Positions 15,897-24,621 of a stretch of DNA of 47,270 bases are shown here, one piece after another. Under the pieces are notes generated by a model. It ran no database searches. It was not told the origin of the DNA and saw only the letters and a program-made list of their open reading frames with translations. A program made the position numbers and the translations under genes. Location of the stretch: the NCBI GenBank assembly GCA_016302505.1, contig JAEDNL010000004.1, forward strand, positions 1 through 47,270, in the 5' to 3' direction. The stretch is from Bacilli bacterium (GTDB lineage Bacteria > Bacillota_I > Bacilli_A > RF39 > UBA660). The number at the start of each line of letters is the position of its first letter. The stretch's first letter is position 1.

Positions 15897-17151
15897 ATTG
15901 TGTTTTTCTTTTTGGCTTATAAAATTCTTTTTGTATTTTTCCGGTTGACCATAATAATTGATGGAGTGGTTTGTTTATAATTAGATCAAACTCTCCTATA
16001 TATTCAAAAGTCGTTGGGTTAAATTTTAATTTAAAATCATTTACATCTTTATATGGATTAGTATCTGTCATATCACCAGTGATTCCGTTCATATCTAAAT
16101 AAAGATAGTTTTCTTTTTTATATTTTTCAATAATCTTATAAAATATAAAAGTTTTTACATCTATATTATTAAAATCATTTTTTTGGCCAGAAATCAATAT
16201 ATTTATTCTATTTTCGTATTTTATCACAAATGCTGATCCTAATATTTCACTATTTGTATCTTCTTTCATTCTGTTATTGATAATAGTAATGTTTTTTGAA
16301 ATATCATTAATTATTTTATCAGATTCCATTTTTTTGTTATATAGTTCTAAATTATTAGGATTTTTATTAAATTCCATATTTATTTGTTCATTTATTTCAA
16401 GTTTTTCATTATATTCTTTTTGCATAAACTTTGTATATTCAGCATAATTCAATTTAACAAGTAATAAGTCTATCATATTATTTTTGCTAAATATTTCATA
16501 AAGATCTGAATAATATTTAACTTGATTAGTAGTTTTTTCTTTTATAAATTCATAGGCTAAATTTATATCATTTTTATCAACTATAGTTAAATTAATACCT
16601 TTTTTTTCATATGAAACTATTTCTTTTGAAATATTATTTTCTATAGCATTTAAATCATATTTAGGTAAATAAATAATTGGATTATATTTAGGAAGCATAC
16701 TTTCAAAATATAAATTATCTTTTAATTTATCATATCCTAATTCTTTTAATGTGTTAATAATTTCTTTGTTTTTAGTATTAACTATTTTAGTTTTCGTATT
16801 ATATTCAACTATATTATAAGTAATTTCAGGATTTATCTTGATAAATGCAAATCCTTTCATAAAGAAATAATCTTTTATTTTTTTACTAAATTCTTTTAAT
16901 AGACTTGTATCATAATAATTAATTAAAAATCCTCTTGGAGCATATCCATATTTAATATTTGGACCAATTGATTTACATAATATTAAAGAAGCAGCAACTA
17001 ATTTTGAGTTTGTAAATCCGCCAATATATAAAACATTATATCCATTTCTAGACATTAATTCACCATAGGCACTTGTTTGATAAAAGTTTCTTAGTACATG
17101 ATTTTTTGCAAACTCATCAAAAACATTTTTTTCAATTTGTTCAATTAACAT
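15895..17151 (-). CDS. FemX/FemAB-family peptidoglycan bridge aminoacyltransferase
   Basis: Members use aminoacyl-tRNA to add the first residues of the interpeptide bridge to lipid II on the cytoplasmic face. The 418 residues show two GNAT-like halves: an N-terminal half with FYQTSAYGELM and YGYAPRGFLINY, and a C-terminal half with YLYLDMNGITGDM and KLKFNPTTFEYIGEFDLII. A coiled-coil arm (about 235-315, rich in Lys, Glu, Asn) lies between them, the family's usual domain. A GGAAG site lies 9 nt upstream of the ATG. It is a single-gene unit. The bridge amino acid cannot be read from sequence. Confidence 0.9.
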   Translation of the reverse strand: MLIEQIEKNVFDEFAKNHVLRNFYQTSAYGELMSRNGYNVLYIGGFTNSKLVAASLILCKSIGPNIKYGYAPRGFLINYYDTSLLKEFSKKIKDYFFMKGFAFIKINPEITYNIVEYNTKTKIVNTKNKEIINTLKELGYDKLKDNLYFESMLPKYNPIIYLPKYDLNAIENNISKEIVSYEKKGINLTIVDKNDINLAYEFIKEKTTNQVKYYSDLYEIFSKNNMIDLLLVKLNYAEYTKFMQKEYNEKLEINEQINMEFNKNPNNLELYNKKMESDKIINDISKNITIINNRMKEDTNSEILGSAFVIKYENRINILISGQKNDFNNIDVKTFIFYKIIEKYKKENYLYLDMNGITGDMTDTNPYKDVNDFKLKFNPTTFEYIGEFDLIINKPLHQLLWSTGKIQKEFYKPKRKTQ

Positions 17152-17241
17152 TTAGTATCACACTTCCTTTTTAATAAAATAATTATAGCATATTTATAAA
17201 AAAAATTGTATAATAAATATGTAAATAATTGGAGGCTGGTT

Positions 17242-18477
17242 ATGAGTAAAATAGTAAACATATATGCAAGGGAAATATTAGATTCAAGAGGTTTTCCAAC
17301 TGTTGAAGTAGAAGTTACAACAGAAAAAGGTTATAAAGGAATAGCTGCTGTACCATCTGGTGCATCAACTGGAACTAGAGAGGCCTTAGAACTTAGAGAC
17401 AATGATGAGAGATATTTTGGAAAAGGTGTATTAAAAGCTGTAAATAATGTCAATACACTTATTAAAGATAAACTAATAGGTATTGAAGTATCTCATCAAA
17501 AAGAAATAGATGAAGCTATGATAAGATTAGATGGTACACAAAATAAAAGTAAACTTGGAGCTAATGCTACTTTAGGTGTTAGTCTTGCTTGTGTAAAAGC
17601 ATCTGCTCTTGAATCACATAAAGAAATATATGAATATTTAAATTCACGTGAACATAGAATTCCAAAACTAATGTTTAATATAATTAATGGTGGGATGCAT
17701 GCCAAGAATAATTTAGATATTCAAGAGTTTATGATTGTACCTAAAAGAGAATCTTTTAAAGAGGGACTAAGATGTGCTAGCGAAGTATTTCATGCATTAA
17801 AAAAATTATTAGATAATGAAGGACTTACAACTTCAGTTGGTGATGAGGGAGGATTTGCTCCTAATTTAAAGACTAATGAAATGGCATTAAATTATATTAT
17901 TAAATCAATAGAAACTGCTGGGTATGTTCCTGGTAAAGATGTCTTTATTGCACTTGATATTGCTGCTACATCATTTTATAATGAACAAACAAAAACATAT
18001 AAAATAGAAGATAAATTTATGAGTAAAGAAGAACTTCTTGAATATTATATGAACTTAGTAAAGAATTATCCTATAATTTCAATAGAAGATCCATTTTCAG
18101 AATTTGATTATGAAGGATTTAAATTAATTACTGAAAAGTTAGGTAAAGAGATAAATATCGTTGGTGATGATTTGTTTGTTACAAATAAAAAAGAATTAAA
18201 ACATGGAATAGATAATAATTTATGTAATTCTATTTTGATAAAACCTAATCAAATTGGAACATTTTATGAGATGTTAGAAACGATAGTTCTTGCTAAAAAG
18301 AATAATTATACATGTATAATGTCTCATAGAAGTGGAGAAACTACAGATACATTTATAATAGATGCTGCGGTTGCACTTGGTATTCCTTTTATTAAAACTG
18401 GTTCAGTTTCGAGAGGAGAAAGAATTTGTAAATTTAATAGATTACTAAAAATAGAAGAAGATTTAAATAAAAAATAA
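17242..18477 (+). CDS. eno: Enolase
   Basis: Converts 2-phosphoglycerate to phosphoenolpyruvate in glycolysis. The 411-residue protein is full length, with N-terminal AREILDSRGFPTVEVEV and PSGASTGTREALELRD, the GDEGGFAPNL loop, metal ligands within LDIAATSF, SIEDPFSEFD and VGDDLFVTN, the catalytic lysine in LIKPNQIGT, and SHRSGETTDT. ATG 17242 follows GGAGG by 7 nt; the longer upstream frame from 17206 crosses the TATAAT at 17209-17214 and is not the start. A promoter is likely around that -10. The neighbouring secG-rnr-smpB order is common in Bacillota. Confidence 0.97.
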   Translation: MSKIVNIYAREILDSRGFPTVEVEVTTEKGYKGIAAVPSGASTGTREALELRDNDERYFGKGVLKAVNNVNTLIKDKLIGIEVSHQKEIDEAMIRLDGTQNKSKLGANATLGVSLACVKASALESHKEIYEYLNSREHRIPKLMFNIINGGMHAKNNLDIQEFMIVPKRESFKEGLRCASEVFHALKKLLDNEGLTTSVGDEGGFAPNLKTNEMALNYIIKSIETAGYVPGKDVFIALDIAATSFYNEQTKTYKIEDKFMSKEELLEYYMNLVKNYPIISIEDPFSEFDYEGFKLITEKLGKEINIVGDDLFVTNKKELKHGIDNNLCNSILIKPNQIGTFYEMLETIVLAKKNNYTCIMSHRSGETTDTFIIDAAVALGIPFIKTGSVSRGERICKFNRLLKIEEDLNKK

Positions 18478-18480
18478 TAT

Positions 18481-18509
18481 TTGCACATTTAATATAAATA
18501 GTGTATAAT
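18481..18509 (+). promoter_or_regulatory. Promoter of secG
   Basis: TTGCAC, a 17-nt spacer and consensus TATAAT, beginning just after the enolase stop codon and ending 20 nt before the secG ATG. Confidence 0.6.
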
Positions 18510-18529
18510 ATTCATGCAAGGAGAAACAT

Positions 18530-18742
18530 ATGGAAAAAGTATTATTAATTATATCAGTTGCATTAATTATTATTGTATTATTACAAAGTGGAAAAGCAAA
18601 TGATGCTGGTCAAATTATAAGTGGTGGTAATACTGTTCTTTTAGGTAAAACAAAGGAAAGAGGCGCAGAAAAATTTATTACTAGACTTACTTATGTATTG
18701 GGTTTTGCATTTATTATAATTTCATTAATATTATCAATATAA
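18530..18742 (+). CDS. secG: Protein translocase subunit SecG
   Basis: Auxiliary subunit of the SecYEG channel. The 70-residue protein has two membrane helices (about 2-18 and 50-69) joined by a loop with the conserved LLQSGKANDAGQIISGG region. AAGGAGA precedes the ATG. It has its own promoter and terminator but keeps the common secG-rnr-smpB order. Confidence 0.93.
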   Translation: MEKVLLIISVALIIIVLLQSGKANDAGQIISGGNTVLLGKTKERGAEKFITRLTYVLGFAFIIISLILSI

Positions 18743-18751
18743 AAGACTATT

Positions 18752-18790
18752 AAAGTTCGTAATTTTTTATGAACTTTTTAATTTTTGTGC
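18752..18790 (+). terminator. Terminator of secG
   Basis: An 11-bp stem AAAGTTCGTAA/TTATGAACTTT with one G-U pair, followed by TTAATTTTT. Its right arm overlaps the place where the -35 of the following rnr promoter would lie. Confidence 0.75.
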
Positions 18791-18796
18791 TAAAAT
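18788..18796 (+). promoter_or_regulatory. Extended -10 for rnr
   Basis: TGcTAAAAT lies 16 nt before the rnr ATG. The -35 position falls within the secG terminator stem and is a poor match, so this is an extended -10 type promoter if real. Confidence 0.4.
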
Positions 18797-18812
18797 AAAA
18801 GTGAGGTTGATT

Positions 18813-21161
18813 ATGAGAGAAAAAATACTACAAATTATTGAAGAAGAAAAGAAAAATTTAAATCCTATAGAAATAATGGATAAAATTAAAAAGAATAGTA
18901 CTGTTGATGATTTGACAAAGCTCATGCAAGAACTAGATAAATTATGTAGAGAGGGTATTTTAAGACAAGCAAGTGGTAACAGTTATAAGAAAAATGAATT
19001 AATAACTGGTATTTTAGACATGCATGAAAAAGGAAATGCACATCTTTTGGTTAAAAATGGTGATGATATATTTATTGCTAAAAATAATATTCATGGTGCT
19101 AATGATGGAGATACTGTACTAGTTGATTTTGTTAATAAAGATAAAAATGAAGGAAGAGTAGTTAAAATTATTAAAAGATCATTAGGTAAAAATCTAGGAG
19201 AAGTTATAGATGACAATGGTAAAATATATGTAAAGTCATTAGACAAAGATTTGCCATTTGACATTGATATTGACATTAACAATTGTGAGTTTAATTTAGT
19301 TGATGGATTAATAGTTCATTTAGATTATGTAAAAGATATTAGTAAAACAAAAGTACTCGCTAAAGTAGATTCTGTTATTGGTCACAAAAATGCTCCTGGT
19401 AATGAAACACAAATAGCTATGATAGCTAGTGAATATGGTGTACATTTATTTTTCCCCGAAGCCGTAAAAGAAGAAGCAAAAATATTTCCTCATGAATTAA
19501 AAGAAGAAGATATAAAATTAGAATTGCAAAAGGGAAGAATTGATTTAAGAGGCAATACAACGACAACTATGGATGGTAAAGATACTAAAGATATAGATGA
19601 TGCTATACAAGATGAAGTTTATCCAAATGGAAATTATAAAGTAACAGTAGATATTGCAGATGTAAGTTATTATGTTAAAATGGGTACTGCTATTTGGGAA
19701 TATGCTGAATTAAAGGGAAATTCAGATTATCTAGCTAACAAAGTTGGACCAATGCTTCCAGTAGAACTTTCTAATGGAATTTGTTCTTTAAATCCAAATG
19801 AAGATAGATACGCAGTTTCATGTACTATGGAAATAGACCATGCTGGACATATTGTTAATCAAGAAGTTTATTTATCTGTTATTAAATCTAAAATGAAAAT
19901 GAATTATGATGCTGTTCAAGATATTATTGAAGATAAAGAAACAGATGATACAAAAGACTATACTGTTTTAAAATATACAGTAAAAGAAGATGAAACAATA
20001 AATGATATAGCATTTAAAAATTCTATTACTAAAGAAAGATTATTAGAATTTAATAATATAGAAGATATAAAACCAGGAAGAGAGATAAATATTCCAACTA
20101 GAGATGTTGTCAAATTAATGTATAAAGTATCTAAAGTTATGGAAGGTAATCTTAATAGAAAGGGCAAAACAAATTTTGAAAGTTCTAAAGAGAAAAAATA
20201 CATATTTGATGAAAATGATAATTTAATAGATATTAAACCTAGAGTACAAAGAGATGCTGAACAAATAGTTGAAAATCATATGATATATGCTAATGTTGCA
20301 TTCACAAGATTTGTTTGTGAAGCATTATCTAAGATTATTCCTCAAATGATTCCTTTTGTGTTTAGAATTCATGATAAACCAAATCCTAAGAAGATTGAAG
20401 ACTTTATGACTATGCTTAGTGTATTTGGAATAAATTATACTAAGAAAATTAATCCAGAGAATGTAAGTAGTAAAGATATTCAAGAATTATTAGAGTTTTT
20501 AAAAGATAAAGAAAATTATACAATCTTTAGCAGAAAATTATTAAGATGTATGCAAAAAGCAGGATATTCTCCTGATAATATAGGACATCTTGGATTAGGA
20601 CTTGAGGAGTATTGTCATTTTACATCTCCAATAAGAAGAATGGCTGATTTACTTGTTCATACAATTTTTAGGATATTTTTAGTTGAAAAAGATTATAGTG
20701 ATGAGAATTTAAGATTCTGGGCATCATATTTAAGCACAGTATGTGAACATATATCAGAATGTGAAAGAACAAGCGATGAATGTGAATATGCAGTAGATGA
20801 CTATTATAATGCAATTTATATGCAAGATAAAATAGGGAAAACTTTTGAGGCTATAATTGATGGGCCAATGCAAAATTCATTCTTCGCCGAAACTTTAGAA
20901 AAAGGAATAACTGGTAAAGTAGATTTTATAATCAATGAAGATGATTCTCTTGAATTATTAAAATTAACTGATCAAAATGAAATAGAACAATTCATCGCAA
21001 CCCATATAAAACCATTCCCATATGAATATAATAATAATTTATATGGATATACTAAAAAGGGAAAAGTGATCTATAAATATGGTGATAAAATTTTAGTTCA
21101 GTGTATTTCTAGTGATCCTGAAAAAAGACAAGTTGATTTTGCATTAGTAAGGAAAATATAA
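18813..21161 (+). CDS. rnr: Ribonuclease R with an inserted LysM-like domain
   Basis: 3'-5' exoribonuclease that degrades structured RNA and works with tmRNA-SmpB. The 782 residues show an N-terminal helical domain, cold-shock OB domains (about 60-235), the RNB catalytic domain with active-site aspartates in Asp257-Thr-Lys-Asp260-Ile-Asp262-Asp263, and a C-terminal S1 domain (about 670-780). Unusually, residues about 387-428 inside RNB read like a LysM domain (YTVKEDETINDIAF to IKPGREINIP), placed between the conserved Y-DAVQDII and VVKLMYKVSKVM segments. The start at 18813 follows GTGAGG. It is separated from smpB by one nucleotide. Confidence 0.95.
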   Translation: MREKILQIIEEEKKNLNPIEIMDKIKKNSTVDDLTKLMQELDKLCREGILRQASGNSYKKNELITGILDMHEKGNAHLLVKNGDDIFIAKNNIHGANDGDTVLVDFVNKDKNEGRVVKIIKRSLGKNLGEVIDDNGKIYVKSLDKDLPFDIDIDINNCEFNLVDGLIVHLDYVKDISKTKVLAKVDSVIGHKNAPGNETQIAMIASEYGVHLFFPEAVKEEAKIFPHELKEEDIKLELQKGRIDLRGNTTTTMDGKDTKDIDDAIQDEVYPNGNYKVTVDIADVSYYVKMGTAIWEYAELKGNSDYLANKVGPMLPVELSNGICSLNPNEDRYAVSCTMEIDHAGHIVNQEVYLSVIKSKMKMNYDAVQDIIEDKETDDTKDYTVLKYTVKEDETINDIAFKNSITKERLLEFNNIEDIKPGREINIPTRDVVKLMYKVSKVMEGNLNRKGKTNFESSKEKKYIFDENDNLIDIKPRVQRDAEQIVENHMIYANVAFTRFVCEALSKIIPQMIPFVFRIHDKPNPKKIEDFMTMLSVFGINYTKKINPENVSSKDIQELLEFLKDKENYTIFSRKLLRCMQKAGYSPDNIGHLGLGLEEYCHFTSPIRRMADLLVHTIFRIFLVEKDYSDENLRFWASYLSTVCEHISECERTSDECEYAVDDYYNAIYMQDKIGKTFEAIIDGPMQNSFFAETLEKGITGKVDFIINEDDSLELLKLTDQNEIEQFIATHIKPFPYEYNNNLYGYTKKGKVIYKYGDKILVQCISSDPEKRQVDFALVRKI

Positions 21162-21162
21162 A

Positions 21163-21591
21163 ATGGAAATACTTAATAGAAAAGCACACTATAATTATTT
21201 TATAAAAGAAACTTATGAAGCTGGTATTGAACTTGTTGGTACTGAAATTAAAAGTATAAGAAAAGGTTCATGCAATATTAATGAATGTTATGGTAGAGTT
21301 AAAAATGGTGAGATATTCTTAATTAATATGTATATTGGCAAATATGAAGAGGGAAATATATTTAATCATGATGAGAGAAGAGAAAGACGACTTTTATTAC
21401 ATAAAAGAGAAATTATTAAAATTAATGAATTAGTAACTCAAAAAAAGTATACAATAGTGCCATTAAAATTATATTTTGTTAGAAATAAAATTAAAATTTC
21501 TCTAGGTATATGTCAAGGAAAGAAAAACTACGACAAAAGAGAGTCTATAAAAGAAAAAGATTTACAAAGAAAAGAATATATAAATTTCTAA
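21163..21591 (+). CDS. smpB: SsrA-binding protein SmpB
   Basis: Binds tmRNA and delivers it to stalled ribosomes. The 142-residue protein has the conserved N-terminal RKAHYNYFIKETYEAGIELVG run with GTEIKSIR, INMYIGKYEEGN, HDERRERRLLLHKREI and the C-terminal GKKNYDKRESIKEKD. It starts one nucleotide after the rnr stop codon, so the two are translationally coupled. No ssrA gene is visible in this window. Confidence 0.95.
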   Translation: MEILNRKAHYNYFIKETYEAGIELVGTEIKSIRKGSCNINECYGRVKNGEIFLINMYIGKYEEGNIFNHDERRERRLLLHKREIIKINELVTQKKYTIVPLKLYFVRNKIKISLGICQGKKNYDKRESIKEKDLQRKEYINF

Positions 21592-21616
21592 AACATATAA
21601 TATTTTAGGTGGTTAA

Positions 21617-21931
21617 ATGAATAAAAAAGTACCTAAAATATTTGTTAACAAAATTAATAAAATTAATAACAACAAGGAAGTATTCTATTCTTTTAAAAAT
21701 AATAATGATTTTGAATATGAGCAAAAAGAAGAAAAAGCAGTTAGTGAATTTGAACTTCAAAATAAGATAGATAAATTATTCAGAACGAATGATTTTATAT
21801 ATAAAAAGAAATTTCATATAAAAACTAAATATAGTGAAGGGGACTTTATAGTTATATCAAAAAGCTATGATTATCTATTAACAATTGATGGAAATCGTAT
21901 ATATATTAAAGATATTATTGATATTTATTAA
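21617..21931 (+). CDS. Uncharacterised basic protein
   Basis: I do not recognise this 104-residue protein. The N-terminal half is Lys/Asn-rich and probably flexible; the second half (LQNKIDKLFRTNDFIYKKKF onward) looks like a small alpha/beta fold and ends IYIKDIIDIY. No signal peptide or cysteine motif is present. It lies 25 nt after smpB behind an AGGTGG ribosome site, so it is probably co-transcribed with rnr-smpB. Its stop codon is at the edge of the terminator-like repeat before secE. Confidence 0.6.
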   Translation: MNKKVPKIFVNKINKINNNKEVFYSFKNNNDFEYEQKEEKAVSEFELQNKIDKLFRTNDFIYKKKFHIKTKYSEGDFIVISKSYDYLLTIDGNRIYIKDIIDIY

Positions 21932-21994
21932 AAACACTTGAAATAATTAAATAATTATGATATTATTTAATCACACAAAGAAGTGTTTTTTTTT
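21931..21994 (+). terminator. Terminator-like inverted repeat enclosing the secE promoter
   Basis: AAAACACTT (21931-21939) and AAGTGTTTT (21981-21989) pair as a 9-bp stem followed by more T, like a terminator. The 41-nt loop contains the secE promoter. Only RNA coming from upstream contains both arms; RNA started at the internal promoter has only the right arm. Confidence 0.5.
21938..21966 (+). promoter_or_regulatory. Promoter of secE-nusG
   Basis: TTGAAA, an exact 17-nt spacer and TATTAT preceded by TGa. The same layout (TTGA--, 17 nt, TGaTATTAT) recurs upstream of rplK. Confidence 0.65.
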
Positions 21995-22004
21995 GGAGGG
22001 ATTT

Positions 22005-22181
22005 ATGAAAAAAATTAAAACTTTTTTCAAAGGAGTTAAAAAAGAAGCTAAAATGGTTAAATGGCCTGATTTTAAAACAATGGTTAAGTATTCAACTGTA
22101 ACTGTAGTTATGCTTATATTCTTCGGATTATTCTTTTATGGGTTTGATGCTTTATTTGCATTTATAAGGGGGTTATTCTAA
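22005..22181 (+). CDS. secE: Protein translocase subunit SecE
   Basis: Essential clamp subunit of the SecYEG channel. The 58-residue protein has the amphipathic cytoplasmic helix with the conserved KKEAKMVKWPD segment and a single membrane helix (about 31-52). ATG 22005 is used because GGAGG lies 6 nt upstream; the longer frame starting at 21957 runs through the promoter and repeat. The last nucleotide of its stop codon is the first of the nusG start (TAATG). Confidence 0.93.
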   Translation: MKKIKTFFKGVKKEAKMVKWPDFKTMVKYSTVTVVMLIFFGLFFYGFDALFAFIRGLF

Positions 22182-22720
22182 TGGAAGAAAAAAAATTATG
22201 GTATGTTGTTAATGCTTATAGCGGTCATGAACAAAAAGTTAAAGACTATTTAGAATCAAGAAGAGAAAGTATGGGAATGGAGAATAATATCTTTAGAGTT
22301 ATTATTCCACAAAGAACTGAAATCGAAGTAAAAGATGGTGTAAAAAAAGAAAAGGTTAGAAAAATGTTTCCAGGATATGTTCTTATAGAAATGATAATGA
22401 GTGATGAAGCTTGGTATGTTGTTCGTAATACACCTGGTGTTACTGGATTTATTGGTTCTTCTGGTAAGGGTGCAAAACCTATTCCACTGTCACCGGAAGA
22501 AGTTAAGAAATTTATTGGTGATGGAGAAAAAGAGTCTAAACCAATTAATACAGATGTAACTGTTGGTGATACTGTATCAATTATAGATGGACCATTTAAG
22601 GGAATGTATGGTAAGATTGAAAGTGAAGATAAAAATGAAGAAAAACTTACTGTACTTATTGACTTATTTGGTCAAGAAACTCCTGTTGAAGTGGATCTTG
22701 TTCAAGTTACTAAAATATAA
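22181..22720 (+). CDS. nusG: Transcription factor NusG
   Basis: Elongation factor that binds RNA polymerase and affects pausing and termination. The 179-residue protein has an NGN domain (residues 1-110, WYVVNAYSGHEQKVKDYLES, FPGYVLIEM, VRNTPGVTGFIG) and a C-terminal KOW domain (about 125-178, VGDTVSIIDGPFKGMYGKI). It overlaps the secE stop by one nucleotide. Unlike in many Bacillota, rplK-rplA do not follow directly; rubrerythrin and a dehydrogenase intervene. Confidence 0.96.
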   Translation: MEEKKLWYVVNAYSGHEQKVKDYLESRRESMGMENNIFRVIIPQRTEIEVKDGVKKEKVRKMFPGYVLIEMIMSDEAWYVVRNTPGVTGFIGSSGKGAKPIPLSPEEVKKFIGDGEKESKPINTDVTVGDTVSIIDGPFKGMYGKIESEDKNEEKLTVLIDLFGQETPVEVDLVQVTKI

Positions 22721-22742
22721 GAGTCTTATGACTCTTTTTTAT
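22719..22742 (+). terminator. Terminator of secE-nusG
   Basis: Stem AAGAGTC/GACTCTT with a TTAT loop, then a T run, directly at the nusG stop codon. The T run adjoins the -35 of the next promoter. Confidence 0.85.
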
Positions 22743-22771
22743 TTGACTTTTAAGATTTAATATACTATACT
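22743..22771 (+). promoter_or_regulatory. Promoter of rubrerythrin
   Basis: TTGACT, an exact 17-nt spacer and TATACT, 20 nt before the ATG. Confidence 0.7.
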
Positions 22772-22791
22772 TCTATTAGGAGGATTTAATT

Positions 22792-23331
22792 ATGGAATTA
22801 AAAGGAAGTAAAACAGAACAAAATTTAATGGCGGCTTTTGCTGGTGAAAGTCAGGCTAGAAATAAATATACTTATTTTGCAAGTAAAGCAAAAAAAGATG
22901 GTTATGAACAAATAGCGGCTATATTTGAAGAAACAGCAAATAATGAAAAAGAGCATGCTAAAATATGGTTTAAACAACTTAATGGAGGTGAAATATCTTC
23001 AACTCTTGAAAACTTAAAAGAAGCAGCAAATGGTGAAAATTATGAATGGACTGAAATGTATAAAGGATTTGCTGAAACTGCAAAAGAAGAAGGATTCGAT
23101 GAAATAGCTTTCTTGTTTGAAAAAGTTGCTGAAATTGAAAAACATCATGAGGAAAGATATATGAAACTTGTAAACAATATTGAAAATAATTTAGTTTTTG
23201 AAAAGGGTGAAGAAACTATTTGGATTTGTAGAAATTGTGGACATATTTATAAAAGCAAAACTGCATTAAAAGTATGCCCTGTATGTAAACATAAAGAAAG
23301 TTATATGGAAGTTAAAGTAGAAAATTATTAA
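22792..23331 (+). CDS. rbr: Rubrerythrin
   Basis: Peroxide reductase of anaerobes. The 179-residue protein has an N-terminal ferritin-like four-helix domain with diiron ligands (Glu19 region, Glu52-Lys-Glu-His55, Glu114-Ile-Glu-Lys-His-His119) and a C-terminal rubredoxin domain with four Cys ligands (Cys146, Cys149, Cys162, Cys165). A GGAGG site, its own promoter and its own terminator make it a single-gene unit. It suggests an anaerobic or microaerophilic host coping with oxidative stress. Confidence 0.95.
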   Translation: MELKGSKTEQNLMAAFAGESQARNKYTYFASKAKKDGYEQIAAIFEETANNEKEHAKIWFKQLNGGEISSTLENLKEAANGENYEWTEMYKGFAETAKEEGFDEIAFLFEKVAEIEKHHEERYMKLVNNIENNLVFEKGEETIWICRNCGHIYKSKTALKVCPVCKHKESYMEVKVENY

Positions 23332-23361
23332 AAATGCATTAAAATTAGTGCATTTTTTTTT
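23331..23361 (+). terminator. Terminator of rubrerythrin
   Basis: Stem AAAATGCA/TGCATTTT with a 10-nt loop, followed by a long T run. Confidence 0.85.
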
Positions 23362-23405
23362 AATATATGGTATCATATTAAATATAGAATAAAGGGTGTG
23401 ATTAT

Positions 23406-24449
23406 ATGAGAAGAGCGACGATAAATGGTCCTAAAAAATTAGTTATAGAAAATAAAGAAGCACAAACTGGAAAGAAAGGTTATATTTTAATTGATGTAAT
23501 CAGGGCTGGTATTTGTGGTTCTGATATTCACTATTGGGTTTCTGGAACTCCTAAGGGTCTTGTTATGGGACATGAATTTAGTGGTATAGTAATAGATAAT
23601 GGTGGAAGTAAAAAGTTCAAAGAAGGTGATAGAGTAACTGCATTACCAATTTCACCTTGTTTAAACTGTAAAGAATGTAAAGAAGGAAATGAACAAATTT
23701 GTTCACAAACATGGGCTCAAGCTATAGGTCTTACTACTGAAACACCTGGTGGATTTGGTGGTAGAGTTTTAGTTCGAGAAGATATGGTAAGACATTTACC
23801 AGATAATGTAACTTATGAAAGCGGTGCGATGGTTGAACCAGCAGCAGTTGCATTAAGAGCTGCAAATATATCGGGCATTAAAAAAGGAGATAAAGTATTA
23901 GTTATTGGTGGTGGAATAATTGGTCTGTTAACAGCATTATTCTTAAAATTTAAAGGTGCTAGTTATGTTGCTTTAACTGAAACTAATGAAGCAAGGGGAA
24001 GCAAAGCAGTAAAATTAGGTGTTGCTGATGAATGGTTTAATGCATTAGATCCAAAATTATCTGAAAAGTTACTAGCTAAGACTGGAAACGGTTTTGATAT
24101 AGTTGCAGATTGCTGTGGGAATAGTCCTGCCATTACAAGTGGAATAATATTTGCTAAACCAAACGGTAATTTAATTTTAGTTGGTATATCTCTTGGTAAT
24201 GTTAGTGTTCCTTTAGTTGCTGGTGTTATGAAAGAAATAAATATTAAAGGTTCAATTGCATATAAACCTTCTGAATTTGATATGGTTATTAAACTATTAT
24301 CAGATAAAAAAATAAATTTAGAAAAGTTTATTGATGATATTGTTACATTGGATGACATACAAGCTGCTTTTGAAAGATTAACAAGTGGTTTTGATGATGC
24401 AGTTAAAATATTAGTAGATCCAAATAAAAGTAAAATAATAAATATATAA
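23406..24449 (+). CDS. Zinc-dependent medium-chain alcohol/polyol dehydrogenase
   Basis: NAD(P)-dependent oxidoreductase of the medium-chain family, 347 residues. Catalytic zinc ligands are Cys37 (GICGSDIH), His56-Glu57 (GHEF) and Glu144 (VEPAAV). Structural zinc ligands are Cys85, Cys88, Cys91 and Cys99. The nucleotide fold has GGGIIG at 168-173. It is closest in style to butanediol, sorbitol or threonine dehydrogenases; the substrate cannot be chosen from sequence. An AAAGGGTG ribosome site and an extended -10 (TGgTATCAT, ending 23376) lie upstream. It appears to be transcribed alone. Confidence 0.88.
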   Translation: MRRATINGPKKLVIENKEAQTGKKGYILIDVIRAGICGSDIHYWVSGTPKGLVMGHEFSGIVIDNGGSKKFKEGDRVTALPISPCLNCKECKEGNEQICSQTWAQAIGLTTETPGGFGGRVLVREDMVRHLPDNVTYESGAMVEPAAVALRAANISGIKKGDKVLVIGGGIIGLLTALFLKFKGASYVALTETNEARGSKAVKLGVADEWFNALDPKLSEKLLAKTGNGFDIVADCCGNSPAITSGIIFAKPNGNLILVGISLGNVSVPLVAGVMKEINIKGSIAYKPSEFDMVIKLLSDKKINLEKFIDDIVTLDDIQAAFERLTSGFDDAVKILVDPNKSKIINI

Positions 24450-24477
24450 ATTGAAAAATTAAATGCGTAAATTGGGC

Positions 24478-24614
24478 AAAAAAAAGACACATAGAAGTTA
24501 CCTACGTTACAATGTAAGTGTAAACTAACATTGGAGGTAAAAATATGTGTCTTTTAATTTATAATAAAAAAGCAAAAGAATATAAACATTAACTTACGCT
24601 GGAAGAACGATTAT
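24478..24614 (+). mobile_element. IS30-family element relic, left end and transposase start
   Basis: A GGAGG site and ATG at 24545 open a short frame (MCLLIYNKKAKEYKH), then a stop, then LTLEERL, stop, IE. This is the N-terminal KHLTLEERxxIE motif of IS30 transposases with two stops, after which all similarity ends. An 11-nt sequence at 24482-24492 is repeated inverted at 24545-24555 and may belong to the element's end. Together with 24615-24773 this is the 324-bp gene-free stretch between the dehydrogenase and rplK. Confidence 0.6.
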
Positions 24615-24621
24615 AAATTGA

